Shown here piece after piece: positions 7,063 through 14,302 of a stretch of 16,256 nucleotides of DNA. The DNA is from Thermohalobaculum sp039178805 (GTDB lineage Bacteria; Pseudomonadota; Alphaproteobacteria; Rhodobacterales; Rhodobacteraceae). Position numbers and translations under genes: made by a program. Position 1 is the first letter of the stretch, and every line of letters starts with the position of its first letter. The notes under the pieces were generated by a model. The model searched no databases. It was not told the DNA's origin and saw nothing but the letters and a program-made list of their open reading frames with translations. Location: the NCBI GenBank assembly GCA_039178805.1, contig JBCDFC010000104.1, positions 1 to 16,256 of the forward strand, written 5' to 3'.

Positions 7063-7743
7063 TCAGGCGATCACGGGCAGGGCGGCGACGCTGTAGGAAA
7101 GGCCGATCTCGCGGCCGCCTTCCTCATCGATGAGCCGGGCGCGGAAGAAGGGGGTTGGCTGAATGCCGCTCAAGGCTGGGACCGTGCCACAATAGAGGAC
7201 GGTGCCCGCGCCGAGCCGTCCCTCCGACGCGTTCGGGCCGCCGGCGATGATCTCGCCAAGCGGCAGCATCGCGGCCAGCCGCTCGTCTTGGTAAGCCGCC
7301 CAGGTGTCGCCATCGGTGCTCATCTCTGCGGTGAGGCGGATCGCGTCGAGCCGGCCGGCAAGCGGCTCAAGCGGCCAGGCCTCGCGCGCCAGGATCTTCG
7401 CGCCGATGGCCTTGGAATGGGCGATGGAGGTCGCCTCTAGCCCGCGATCCGTGTGGTCGGAACCAAGGGTCAGCCAAAGCCGTTCGCCATCGTCCAGGAT
7501 CACCGGCTCTGCCTCGCCGCCCGTCTCGTCCGACAGGGCTTCGATGCGGTCCCCTTGCGTGAGCTGCACCACGGGCGCGCGATAGTAGAGCGGCGTCGTC
7601 GAGGGGGGAGCGACGCCGATCGCGCTCAGTTCTTCGATGTGATGCGCGATCTTCGCCGCGTCCCGCCCGGTCCAACCGCCGACGATGCAGCGTGTCGGCG
7701 TGAAGGCGAAGGCGCCATCGGGGCCCGTGAAATCGAGGGTCAT
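7063..7743 (-). CDS. DUF2848 family protein
   Basis: A 226-residue cytoplasmic protein that I recognise as DUF2848 from segments such as GWTGRDAAKIAHHIEELSAIGVAPPS at 23-48 (only the pattern is quoted: a D-x-H-I-E-E-L helix followed by GVAPPS), the PLYYR strand at 51-55, GSDHTDR at 94-100 and the following HSKAIG at 109-114. No reaction is established for the family to my knowledge; the mixed strand content and the conserved acidic and His residues suggest a metal-dependent enzyme acting on a carboxylate, perhaps with a fumarylacetoacetate-hydrolase-like fold, but this is inference. It is the last gene of the TRAP unit, nine bases after the large permease, with AGGA before its ATG. That tight linkage ties it to metabolism of the imported solute. 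Confidence 0.82.
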   Translation of the reverse strand: MTLDFTGPDGAFAFTPTRCIVGGWTGRDAAKIAHHIEELSAIGVAPPSTTPLYYRAPVVQLTQGDRIEALSDETGGEAEPVILDDGERLWLTLGSDHTDRGLEATSIAHSKAIGAKILAREAWPLEPLAGRLDAIRLTAEMSTDGDTWAAYQDERLAAMLPLGEIIAGGPNASEGRLGAGTVLYCGTVPALSGIQPTPFFRARLIDEEGGREIGLSYSVAALPVIA

Positions 7744-7752
7744 GCGGTCTTC

Positions 7753-9045
7753 CTATCCAAGGCTCGGCAGCCAGAGCGCGAGGCCCGGCACGGCGAGCAG
7801 CAGAAACGCCATCAGCAGCATCGCGGCTGCATAGGGTGCGGCCCCCGCCATCACGATGCCAAGCCCGCCCGGCGCACCCGCCGCGCGTCGCGCCGCCTGC
7901 ACGACGAAGAGGTTGAGGCCCACAGGCGGCGTGATCAGCGCCATCTCGACCAGCAAGATCAACATGATGCCGAACCACACGGGATCGTAGCCGATGGCCA
8001 CGACGATGGGTGCTACGATGGGGATCGTCGCCACCATGAGCGAGAGCGTCTCGATGAAGAAGCCGAGCACGATGTAGAGGCCGATGATCACCAGCATCGT
8101 CTCCAGCGGCCCGAGGTTCAGGCTTTCGAGCAATGCTTCGAGCTCCCGGCCAAGGCCCGCTGCGCCAAGCGTGTAGTTGAGATAGGAGGCCGCGAGGATG
8201 ATGAAGATGATCATCCCCGTAACCTTCACGGTGCCGAGGAGGGCTGCGTGGATGGCGGCGAGTGTGAGCCCGCCGGCCGCCGCGGCGATGCAGGCGGCGA
8301 TGGCGACGCCGACGGCCGCGGCCTCGGTCGGCGTGGCCCAGCCGGCATAGATCGAGCCTACGATGGCAATAAAAAGCACCAGGATCGGGATGAGGTCCGC
8401 GAGGCCGCGCAGCCGCTCCCCCCAATCCGCCTTGCGCCCCGGGCCGCCATAGCGGGGCGCCAGCATGCAGATGATCGCCGTGATCAGCATGAAGAGAAGC
8501 GCGAGCAGGATGCCCGGCAGAAGCCCTGCGAGGAAAAGCTGTGGGATCGAGGTCTGGGTCAGGAACCCGTAGACGATCAGGTTGATCGAGGGCGGGATCA
8601 TGATCCCCAGCGTCCCCCCCGCCGCGATGGCGCCCGCGAAAAGCCGCGGGTCATAGCCGAGCCGCGCGCCTTGCGGTGTTGCCACCGTCGCGACTGTGGC
8701 GGCCGTCGCCACTGAGGAGCCCGAGGTCGCCGAGAACGCCGTCGCCGTCGCGATATTGGCGTGGATCAGCCCGCCCGGCAGCCAGGAGAGCCAGGCGTCG
8801 AGCGCGCGATAGGTCCGCGCCGCCACGCCGGAGCGGACCAAAAGCTCGCCGAGGAAGATAAAGAACGGGATCGCGATCAGAAGGGCCGAGTCGGACGAGG
8901 TCCAGATGATCTGCCCCATGCCGCGCACGAGCGGGAAGGCCGAGTAGAACCAGTCCACCCCGAAGGCCAGCACGAAGAGCACGAGCCCGACCGGCGCCGA
9001 GACGAGGAGGAGCGCGAGAAGCGCAATGGTGAGCCGCGTGATCAC
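7753..9045 (-). CDS. dctM: TRAP transporter large permease (DctM type)
   Basis: A 430-residue integral membrane protein of the DctM family, the normal length, with about 12 hydrophobic segments. Family marks are PFFIFLGELLVRSGVA near 61-76, the SATSGSSVATAATVA loop near 105-119, the GGTLGIMIPPSINLIVYG signature near 142-159, and TPPVGLNLFV near 388-397. It forms the sodium- or proton-driven channel that moves the solute delivered by the binding protein into the cytoplasm. The start is GTG at 9043-9045, overlapping the stop of the small permease as GTGA, with a GGAGG eight bases upstream; this indicates translational coupling. Downstream, DUF2848 begins nine bases after its TAG stop. Confidence 0.93.
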   Translation of the reverse strand: MITRLTIALLALLLVSAPVGLVLFVLAFGVDWFYSAFPLVRGMGQIIWTSSDSALLIAIPFFIFLGELLVRSGVAARTYRALDAWLSWLPGGLIHANIATATAFSATSGSSVATAATVATVATPQGARLGYDPRLFAGAIAAGGTLGIMIPPSINLIVYGFLTQTSIPQLFLAGLLPGILLALLFMLITAIICMLAPRYGGPGRKADWGERLRGLADLIPILVLFIAIVGSIYAGWATPTEAAAVGVAIAACIAAAAGGLTLAAIHAALLGTVKVTGMIIFIILAASYLNYTLGAAGLGRELEALLESLNLGPLETMLVIIGLYIVLGFFIETLSLMVATIPIVAPIVVAIGYDPVWFGIMLILLVEMALITPPVGLNLFVVQAARRAAGAPGGLGIVMAGAAPYAAAMLLMAFLLLAVPGLALWLPSLG

Positions 9046-9614
9046 CGCGCATCCTCCGCGAGATCCAGCGTGCTCTCATCGGTCTCGGGCGCCGCGATCG
9101 CCGCCGCCCCCGCCCAATCGGCCCGCATCGCTGCCCGGATGGTGAGCGCGAGCAGGATCGCTGTTGCCAGTGTGAACCAGAGCCATCCTGCGAGCCAAAC
9201 CGACTGCGGGATCCAAAGCGGTGTCTCGAGCGGCGTGTTGGAGGTCGAGCCGCGCTCGAGCGTCTTCGAGAGCACCCCCCAGCCATGCCAGAGGAGCGCG
9301 CCCGAGACGGCGAGAAGCGCCGAGAGGCTGAGAATGTCGAGCGCTGTGCGCCCCGGCCCCGGCAGCCTGCGGTGCAGGATGTCGATGCGGATATGCGCCC
9401 GTTCGACCAGGGCGTAGCCCGCAGCCCAGCTCGCCACCCCCGCCATCACATAGCCCGAGATCTCGTCCGTGCCGCCGAGAAGTCCGAAGGCCACCTGCCG
9501 CATAAAGATCTCGACCAGGATCAACAGGCACGCCGCCAGCAGCACGAGGCCGCAAGCGAGGCCTACGCCGGCATTCACCCGGCGCAGGCCCCGCAGGATC
9601 GTCTCGGCGTTCAC
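9042..9614 (-). CDS. dctQ: TRAP transporter small permease (DctQ type)
   Basis: A 190-residue protein with four predicted membrane helices: about 15-37, 50-70, 88-110 and 133-157. The segment GGTDEISGYVMAGVASW and the following ERAHIRIDIL are characteristic of DctQ, which pairs with DctM in the inner membrane. The C-terminal acidic tail (residues about 172-190) is hydrophilic. I chose the GTG at 9612-9614, 13 bases after the binding-protein stop; an ATG at 9698 would add 28 unconvincing residues and overlap the binding-protein gene by 71 bases. The ribosome site before the GTG is weak, so coupling to the upstream gene may help translation. Confidence 0.87.
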   Translation of the reverse strand: MNAETILRGLRRVNAGVGLACGLVLLAACLLILVEIFMRQVAFGLLGGTDEISGYVMAGVASWAAGYALVERAHIRIDILHRRLPGPGRTALDILSLSALLAVSGALLWHGWGVLSKTLERGSTSNTPLETPLWIPQSVWLAGWLWFTLATAILLALTIRAAMRADWAGAAAIAAPETDESTLDLAEDAR

Positions 9615-9627
9615 GCAGCGCGCCGGA

Positions 9628-10665
9628 TCAGGGGATCGCGACGCCGGTCGCGGCGCCGACGCTCGCGTTCCAGCGCTCCTTCCAATCGCCGCCCGCACGC
9701 TCGGCCCAGTCCGGCAGCACGGTGCCGACTAGGATCTCCTGCGCCTTGGCCGCATCCGCCTCGGTCACCGGCACGAGCGTCATCGAGGCCGGATCGCCAA
9801 GCGGACAGTCGGCGCGCCCGGTCAGGCAGTCGAGATCGACCTCAAGCGAGGCCGCCGCCTCGTCCCAGGCCGCCGTCTCGAAGTCGGCCGTGATCTTCTC
9901 TTGGATCAAGCTCTGCGTCTCGGGCGAGAGGCTATTCCACTTGTCGAGGTTCATGGCCGTGACGACCGGATCCCAACCGCCCAGCGGCAAGGCCATCACA
10001 TGCGTCGTCACTTCGTGCCAGCCGGCGTTATAGCCCGAGCCCGAGCCCGTGATCGCGCAATCGACAACGCCCCGCTGCAGCGCCCCCGGCACTTCGGAAA
10101 AGCCGACATTCACGCCCTCCGCCCCCAGCGCATCCAAAAGCTTCGTCGTCATCCGGCCGGAGCCGCGGATCTTCAGCCCCTCGAGGTCCGAGAGGCTTTT
10201 GACCTCAGGCTTGCAGAACACGATCTGCGGCGGATAGGGCGCGATGGCGAGCATCTTGGAGCCGAAGGTGTCTTCCATGATGTCCGCCACCATGGGCTTC
10301 GCGGCCTCCACCGCCTTGCGCGCGGTCGCGGCATCGGTGGCGATCAGCGGCACGTCCAGCCCTTCGAGCGCTGGCGCATCGCCCACGGTGTAGTCGGCCA
10401 CCGTCATGCCCACATCGAAGACGCCGTCGCCAAGGAGGCGGAACACGTCCCCGCCGCCCACGCCCATCTGGTTGAACGTCGTCATCTGAACGGTGATGTC
10501 GCCGCCCGAGGCCTCAGGCAGGGTCTCGGTCCAGAACGGTTCCTCGTATTGCTGAAAGAGCGGCAGGCTCGACCACGAGCCGACGACCGAAAACTCCTCG
10601 GCGAGGGCAGGGGTAGCGAGGGCGAGCGCGGTGGCAGCGCCGGCGAGAAGGCGGGTGGTGGTCAT
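9628..10665 (-). CDS. dctP: TRAP transporter periplasmic binding protein (DctP type)
   Basis: A 345-residue solute receptor. Signal peptide at 1-22 (hydrophobic core LLAGAATALALATPA, cleavage after ALA). The mature domain carries the family segment SLSDLEGLKIRGSGR at 157-171; Arg167 matches the arginine that in studied TRAP receptors salt-bridges the substrate carboxylate. FSEVPGALQRGVVDCAITG, further on, is the second-lobe signature that selects the ligand. The ligand is therefore most likely an organic acid, but which one is unknown. The C-terminal part has four cysteines overall (FCK, VDC, LDC, ADC), of which the LDC and ADC pair could form a disulfide in the periplasm. A GGGAGAG lies just before the ATG. 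It is second in the operon after the hydro-lyase, which is unusual order evidence for a shared substrate. Confidence 0.92.
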   Translation of the reverse strand: MTTTRLLAGAATALALATPALAEEFSVVGSWSSLPLFQQYEEPFWTETLPEASGGDITVQMTTFNQMGVGGGDVFRLLGDGVFDVGMTVADYTVGDAPALEGLDVPLIATDAATARKAVEAAKPMVADIMEDTFGSKMLAIAPYPPQIVFCKPEVKSLSDLEGLKIRGSGRMTTKLLDALGAEGVNVGFSEVPGALQRGVVDCAITGSGSGYNAGWHEVTTHVMALPLGGWDPVVTAMNLDKWNSLSPETQSLIQEKITADFETAAWDEAAASLEVDLDCLTGRADCPLGDPASMTLVPVTEADAAKAQEILVGTVLPDWAERAGGDWKERWNASVGAATGVAIP

Positions 10666-10712
10666 GGATCTCTCCCTGTTCTTACGCGGTCAGGCGGGGG
10701 TTCGTTGGGGGT

Positions 10713-11519
10713 TCAGGCGGCCTGCCAGGCGACGAGGCCCGGGGCTGCGGCATCGAGGTCGGTGACGAGCATGTGGCCGGGCTCATGCGTGGCGGCGAGC
10801 GGCAGGCGCGCATGGCGGAGCGCCATCTGCGCGGTCACCCCGCAGGCCCAGAAGGCGAGCACATCGCCCTCGGCGATCTCCGGCATATCGCCGAAATCCG
10901 GGGCCGCGACATCGGCGATCCCGATCTCCTCCGGCGCGCCGATATGTATGGGAGCGCCATGCGCGAACGGGAAGCCTGCGCAAAGGGCATGCAACTCGCC
11001 TGCGCGATCCGCCGGCACCGCGCGCATCGAGACGACCATGGGCCCGCCGAAGGGGCCCGCGGGCTTGGTCTCGATCCCGGAGATGTACATCGCGACATTG
11101 CGCCCGCCGATCCAGTGGCGGACCGGGATGCCCGCCGCCTCCATCGCCGCCTCGAAAGAGAACGAGCAGCCGATGGCGAAGGCGACCATGTCCGGCCGCC
11201 AGATCGCATCGAGCGTTTCGACGCGCTCCGCCGGCGCGCCGTCGCGCAGCACGCGGTAGGCGGGCAGGTCGCGGCGAATATCGAGGTTGTGGCCAAGGGT
11301 CGGGATCGCGCCATCGCCCGGTGCTGTGCGACCAAGAAGCGGGCAGGGGCGCGGATTAAGCTGACAGTACCGCTCGAAATCCGCGGCCTCGTCGCCCGGT
11401 ACGACCGCGAGGTTGGCCTGCAGCGCTCCTGGCACGACGCCGGCCGTGGGGCGCGTCCAGGCGCCTGATCGCGCCTCCTTGCGAAAGGATTGGGCAGCTT
11501 CTGCGAGTGTACCGGTCAT
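10713..11519 (-). CDS. Putative hydro-lyase, YcsI / DUF1445 family
   Basis: A 268-residue cytoplasmic protein with the family's normal length and conserved blocks: GHNLDIRRDLPAYRV at 76-90, AFAIGCSFSFEAA at 113-125, IPVRHWIGGRNVAMY at 131-145, GPMVVSMRAVPA at 159-170, HGAPIHIG at 187-194, APDFGD at 206-211, FWACGVTAQ at 223-231 and THEPGHMLVTD at 244-254. The family is annotated as a putative hydro-lyase and is related to the DUF1445 part of eukaryotic D-glutamate cyclase; the bacterial reaction is not firmly established. Conserved Cys118, Cys226, His188/192 and His245/249 are candidate catalytic residues. The ATG at 11519 has AGAGGAGG upstream. The same frame stays open to 12515, but that part is antisense to the LysR gene and is rejected. 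First gene of the TRAP operon, so it probably acts on the imported solute or its product. Confidence 0.9.
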   Translation of the reverse strand: MTGTLAEAAQSFRKEARSGAWTRPTAGVVPGALQANLAVVPGDEAADFERYCQLNPRPCPLLGRTAPGDGAIPTLGHNLDIRRDLPAYRVLRDGAPAERVETLDAIWRPDMVAFAIGCSFSFEAAMEAAGIPVRHWIGGRNVAMYISGIETKPAGPFGGPMVVSMRAVPADRAGELHALCAGFPFAHGAPIHIGAPEEIGIADVAAPDFGDMPEIAEGDVLAFWACGVTAQMALRHARLPLAATHEPGHMLVTDLDAAAPGLVAWQAA

Positions 11520-11558
11520 TCGGGCCTCCTCTGCGGATCTGCCAAGGGCAACAGAGAA

Positions 11559-11578
11559 ATCCGTTCTCGTCAACGGAT
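11559..11578. promoter_or_regulatory. Inverted repeat, candidate LysR operator
   Basis: Perfect 7-base arms ATCCGTT and AACGGAT separated by six bases. It overlaps the candidate -35 hexamer of the minus-strand operon, a position where a bound regulator could repress or activate. Confidence 0.45.
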
Positions 11579-11590
11579 CAAAATCCGCGC

Positions 11591-11615
11591 AGTGTGTTCG
11601 CCTGAACAGAACACT
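11591..11615. promoter_or_regulatory. Nested inverted repeat, candidate LysR operator
   Basis: Outer arms AGTGT and ACACT enclose GTTC and GAAC with a four-base centre. It sits 16 bases before the lysR start codon, where autoregulation is common for this family. Confidence 0.4.
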
Positions 11616-11630
11616 GAGGGGAATTCGGCG

Positions 11631-12542
11631 ATGTTCGGACTGCGCGATGCGGAGATGGTGCGCGAGGTTGCCCGTGCAGGCGGCTTCCGTGCCGCGGCAG
11701 AGGCGCTGAAGATCGCGCCCTCGGCCGTTTCTGCGCGAATCGCTCAGATCGAACGCACCCTCGGCCTCGCGCTTTTCGAACGCTCCCGCCGCGGCGCGCG
11801 CCTCGCGCCCGAAGGCCGCCGGTTTCTCGAACGCGCGAGCCTGCTCCTTGAACTTCGCGACAGCATCGCGGCTGAGCTTTCGGCGGGCGAGGGGCCGCAG
11901 GGCACGCTGCGTATCGGCGTGGCCGAAACTGTCGTACATACGCGCCTCACATCGCTCCTCAGACGGCTTCGGGACACCGCGCCGAAGATGCGGTTGGAGT
12001 TGTCGGTCGATGTCTCGGAGAACCTTCAGCGGGGCCTTGTCGAGGACACGATCGATATCGCGGTGCTGCTGCGCCAATGGGTGCCGCGCGGCGCCTTTGC
12101 AGAGCCGATCGAATGGGTCGAGCTCGGCTGGTACGCAGCACCGGGCCTCTTGCCGCGCAGGCTCGGGCCGCTCTCGCCCGCCGATTTCCTGGCGCTTGCG
12201 GCTGCTCGGGATCTCGCCGTCATCACCTTCGCGCGCCGCACCCCGCCCGCGCGCGAGGTTAGCCGCCTCCTCGCCGTGCCCGGTGCACCGCAGCCTGTGA
12301 TCCACGGCTCGAGCGCGCTCGCGACCATGATCCACCTCACGCAGGGCGGCTTCGGCCTCGGCACGCTGCCCGTGCGTCTGGTCGCGGCCGAAGTTGCGGC
12401 GGGCCGGCTCGAACGCGTGGATCTCGGCCCCGCGATGGCGCTGAGCCCGCTCGTCTTCGATCTCTGCCACATCGCGCCGTCGGTCGAGCCCTATGCCCGC
12501 ATCCTCGCCGCCCAAGAAGGCATCGCGGCCGGAGTGTCATGA
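11631..12542 (+). CDS. LysR-family transcriptional regulator
   Basis: A 303-residue regulator. The N-terminal winged helix-turn-helix occupies residues about 3-62, with the recognition-helix region AAAEALKIAPSAVSARIAQIE at roughly 20-41 (given here as landmarks) and LGLALFERSRRGARLAPEG following it. The effector domain starts near GTLRIGVAET at about 93 and contains the usual alpha/beta lobes, ending with GGFGLGTLPVRLV. The ATG at 11631 follows GAGGGGAATTCGGCG, an acceptable ribosome site, and starts directly at the DNA-binding helix as expected; the frame open back to 11490 is upstream sequence. Divergent from the hydro-lyase-TRAP operon, its most likely target, with the effector probably the imported acid or a derivative. 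The old yellow enzyme gene follows 77 bases later on the same strand and could share its transcript. Confidence 0.92.
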   Translation: MFGLRDAEMVREVARAGGFRAAAEALKIAPSAVSARIAQIERTLGLALFERSRRGARLAPEGRRFLERASLLLELRDSIAAELSAGEGPQGTLRIGVAETVVHTRLTSLLRRLRDTAPKMRLELSVDVSENLQRGLVEDTIDIAVLLRQWVPRGAFAEPIEWVELGWYAAPGLLPRRLGPLSPADFLALAAARDLAVITFARRTPPAREVSRLLAVPGAPQPVIHGSSALATMIHLTQGGFGLGTLPVRLVAAEVAAGRLERVDLGPAMALSPLVFDLCHIAPSVEPYARILAAQEGIAAGVS

Positions 12543-12619
12543 GCGACCTGAGCGCCTTCCTTGCTCTCCCCGCCCGTCGGGCGTAGCTCCGCGGAAACCT
12601 CGCCCCCAAGGATCCCTCC

Positions 12620-13735
12620 ATGAGCCAGCTCTTTCAGCCCCTCGATCTCGGGCCACTTCGTCTCGAGAACCGCATCATCGTGGCGCCCATGTGCCAGTAT
12701 TCGGCCCAGGACGGCTCCGCGACCGACTGGCATATGATGCATCTCGGCAGCCTCGCGCTCTCGGGCGCGGGGCTCCTGATCCTCGAGGCGACGGGTGTCT
12801 CGCCCGAGGCGCGCATCACCTATCGCGATCTCGGCCTCTACTCGGACGAGAACGAGGCGGCGCTGGCGCAGGTTCTCGCGGCGATCCGTATCCATGCCGA
12901 GATTCCCGTCGCCATCCAGCTTGCCCATGCGGGGCGCAAAGCATCGAGCCTGCCGCCCTGGGAGGGCGGCGCGCAGATCCCGGCCGAGGCACCCGGTGGT
13001 TGGCGCACGGTCTCCGCCTCGGCCCTACCCCATGGCGAGGGCGAGGAGCCGCCCGTGGCCCTCGACGAGGCGGGGCTTGAGAAGATCAAGGCCGATTTCG
13101 TGGCATCGGCGGAGAGGGCGGTGCGTCTCGGCATCGACGGGATCGAGATCCATTGCGCCCATGGCTATCTCCTCCACCAGTTTCTCTCGCCCATTTCCAA
13201 CAAGCGCAACGATGCCTATGGCGGCGGGCGCGAGGGGCGCATGCGCTTCCCCCTCGAAGTATTCGACGCCGTGCGCGCGGCCGTGCCGGCGGACCGCCCG
13301 GTCTGGGTTCGCATCTCCGCCAGCGACTGGGTCGAGGGCGGTTGGGATGTGGAGGACAGCGTCGCGCTCACCAAGGAACTCGCCGCCCGCGGCGCGGCCG
13401 CGATCCATGTAAGCTCCGGCGGTGTCTCGACACAGCAGAAGATCGCCCTCGGCCCCGGCTACCAGGTCGCCTTCGCGGAGCAGGTGAAGGCGGAGACGGG
13501 CCTGCCGACCATCGCTGTCGGCCTGATTACCGAGCCCGCCCAGGCCGAAGAGATCATCGCCAGCGGCCGGGCCGACGCGATCGCCCTCGCCCGCGCGCTC
13601 CTCTACAATCCGCGCTGGCCCTGGCACGCGGCGGCAGAGCTTGGTGCCCAGGTGCGTGCGCCGCAGCAGTACTGGAGGAGCCAGCCGCGGGAGCTCAAGG
13701 ATCTCTTCCTCGGCGCGCGCACGGGTCAGCGCTGA
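12620..13735 (+). CDS. NADH:flavin oxidoreductase, old yellow enzyme family (YqjM/NamA-like)
   Basis: A 371-residue FMN-dependent ene-reductase with a TIM barrel. It has the marks of the YqjM class: Cys25 and Tyr27 in PMCQYS near the N-terminus, the substrate-binding pair His178 and His181 in GIEIHCAHGYLLHQF, NKRNDAYGGG at 194-203, the FMN phosphate strand region IAVGLI at 298-303, and the C-terminal QYWRSQP, whose arginine reaches the partner subunit in studied relatives. Such enzymes reduce activated C=C bonds with NAD(P)H; the physiological substrate is usually unknown. The ATG at 12620 follows AAGGATCCCTCC. Read in the same direction as lysR, 77 bases after it; a small CGCCC-GTC-GGGCG hairpin in the gap has no T-run. 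Its last 10 bases overlap the end of the TadA-like gene on the other strand. Confidence 0.92.
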   Translation: MSQLFQPLDLGPLRLENRIIVAPMCQYSAQDGSATDWHMMHLGSLALSGAGLLILEATGVSPEARITYRDLGLYSDENEAALAQVLAAIRIHAEIPVAIQLAHAGRKASSLPPWEGGAQIPAEAPGGWRTVSASALPHGEGEEPPVALDEAGLEKIKADFVASAERAVRLGIDGIEIHCAHGYLLHQFLSPISNKRNDAYGGGREGRMRFPLEVFDAVRAAVPADRPVWVRISASDWVEGGWDVEDSVALTKELAARGAAAIHVSSGGVSTQQKIALGPGYQVAFAEQVKAETGLPTIAVGLITEPAQAEEIIASGRADAIALARALLYNPRWPWHAAAELGAQVRAPQQYWRSQPRELKDLFLGARTGQR

Positions 13736-14217
13736 TCGCGGTCCGCCGATAGGTTGGCGGCGTCGATCCCGCGCCGCGCGGCAAAGAACGCGCGCAACAG
13801 CTCAGCGGCCTCCCGCTCGCCGATGCCGCCATAGACCTCCGGGCGATGGTTGCAGGTGGGCTGCGCAAAGACCCTCGGCCCATGCACGACGCCCCCGCCC
13901 TTGGGATCCTCCGCCCCGAAATAGAGCCGCGCGATCCGCGCATGGGCGATCGCGCCTGCGCACATCGCACAGGGCTCCAGCGTCACGTAAAGCGCCGTGC
14001 CCTTCAGTCGCTCCACGCCCAACGCCTGTGCGGCTTTGCGGATGACGATCATTTCCGCGTGAGCGGTCGGGTCCGAAAGCTCCCGCATTCGGTTCCCGTC
14101 GGCGGCGAGCAACGTGCCATCCGCCGCAACCAGCGCCGCGCCGACCGGTGCCTCCCCGCGCTGCGCGGCCGCCCGCGCCTCCGCCAAAGCGCGGTCCATA
14201 TGGCTTCGAAACCTCAT
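13726..14217 (-). CDS. tadA: TadA-type tRNA/nucleoside adenosine deaminase
   Basis: A 163-residue zinc deaminase, the usual size for TadA. The zinc site is complete: His53-Ala-Glu55 (HAEMIVI) and Pro82-Cys83-x-x-Cys86 (PCAMCAGAI). The expected role is conversion of A34 to inosine in tRNA-Arg(ACG), an essential wobble modification; a related nucleoside or guanine deaminase is possible. The N-terminal helix SHMDRALAEARAAA and the GEAPVGA strand match TadA well. The ATG at 14217 gives the family-like MRFRSHM start; an in-frame ATG at 14199 is the alternative, and the frame back to 14328 adds unrelated residues. It is divergent from the pseudouridine synthase gene by 85 bases, and this pairing of two RNA-modification genes is common in related bacteria. 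Confidence 0.88.
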   Translation of the reverse strand: MRFRSHMDRALAEARAAAQRGEAPVGAALVAADGTLLAADGNRMRELSDPTAHAEMIVIRKAAQALGVERLKGTALYVTLEPCAMCAGAIAHARIARLYFGAEDPKGGGVVHGPRVFAQPTCNHRPEVYGGIGEREAAELLRAFFAARRGIDAANLSADRDQR

Positions 14218-14302
14218 GGGCCGAGCTTGACCATAGGCAGCGGGCGGGTCCAAGCCCGTGGGGACGGTATCCGCGCTGCAGGTGACGGGAGCACGACGGT
14301 CG

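Larger units (their letters stand above)
7063..11519 (-). other. Predicted operon: hydro-lyase, TRAP transporter, DUF2848
   Basis: Five minus-strand genes follow one another with gaps of 47 bases (hydro-lyase to binding protein), 13 bases (binding protein to small permease, if GTG is the start), a GTGA overlap of 4 bases (small to large permease) and 9 bases (large permease to DUF2848). Spacing this tight implies a single transcript from the region 11520-11630, shared with the divergent LysR gene, which is the expected regulator. No internal promoter or terminator is apparent. Confidence 0.75.
11520..11630. promoter_or_regulatory. Divergent regulatory region between hydro-lyase operon and lysR
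   Basis: 111 bases separate the two start codons. They contain two inverted repeats suited to a LysR-type regulator: ATCCGTT-ctcgtc-AACGGAT (11559-11578, perfect 7-base arms) and AGTGT ... ACACT (11591-11615) enclosing GTTC-gcct-GAAC (11596-11607). The second contains a T-N11-A type core expected of LysR sites. On the minus strand a TTGACG hexamer (11573-11568) could be a -35 box for the operon, with no good -10 partner seen. Confidence 0.55.

Noticed and set aside
7453..8715. 420-residue plus-strand open frame opposite dctM
   Set aside because: Charged, His/Arg/Asp-rich translation with no motif, covering a clear TRAP permease gene.
11520..12515. Upstream extension of the hydro-lyase frame to 600 residues
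   Set aside because: The added part is antisense to the LysR gene and resembles no protein; the hydro-lyase family starts near 11519, where a strong AGAGGAGG site is present.
12571..12583. CGCCC-GTC-GGGCG hairpin between lysR and the old yellow enzyme gene as a terminator
   Set aside because: Five-base stem with three-base loop and no T-run; too weak to call a rho-independent terminator.
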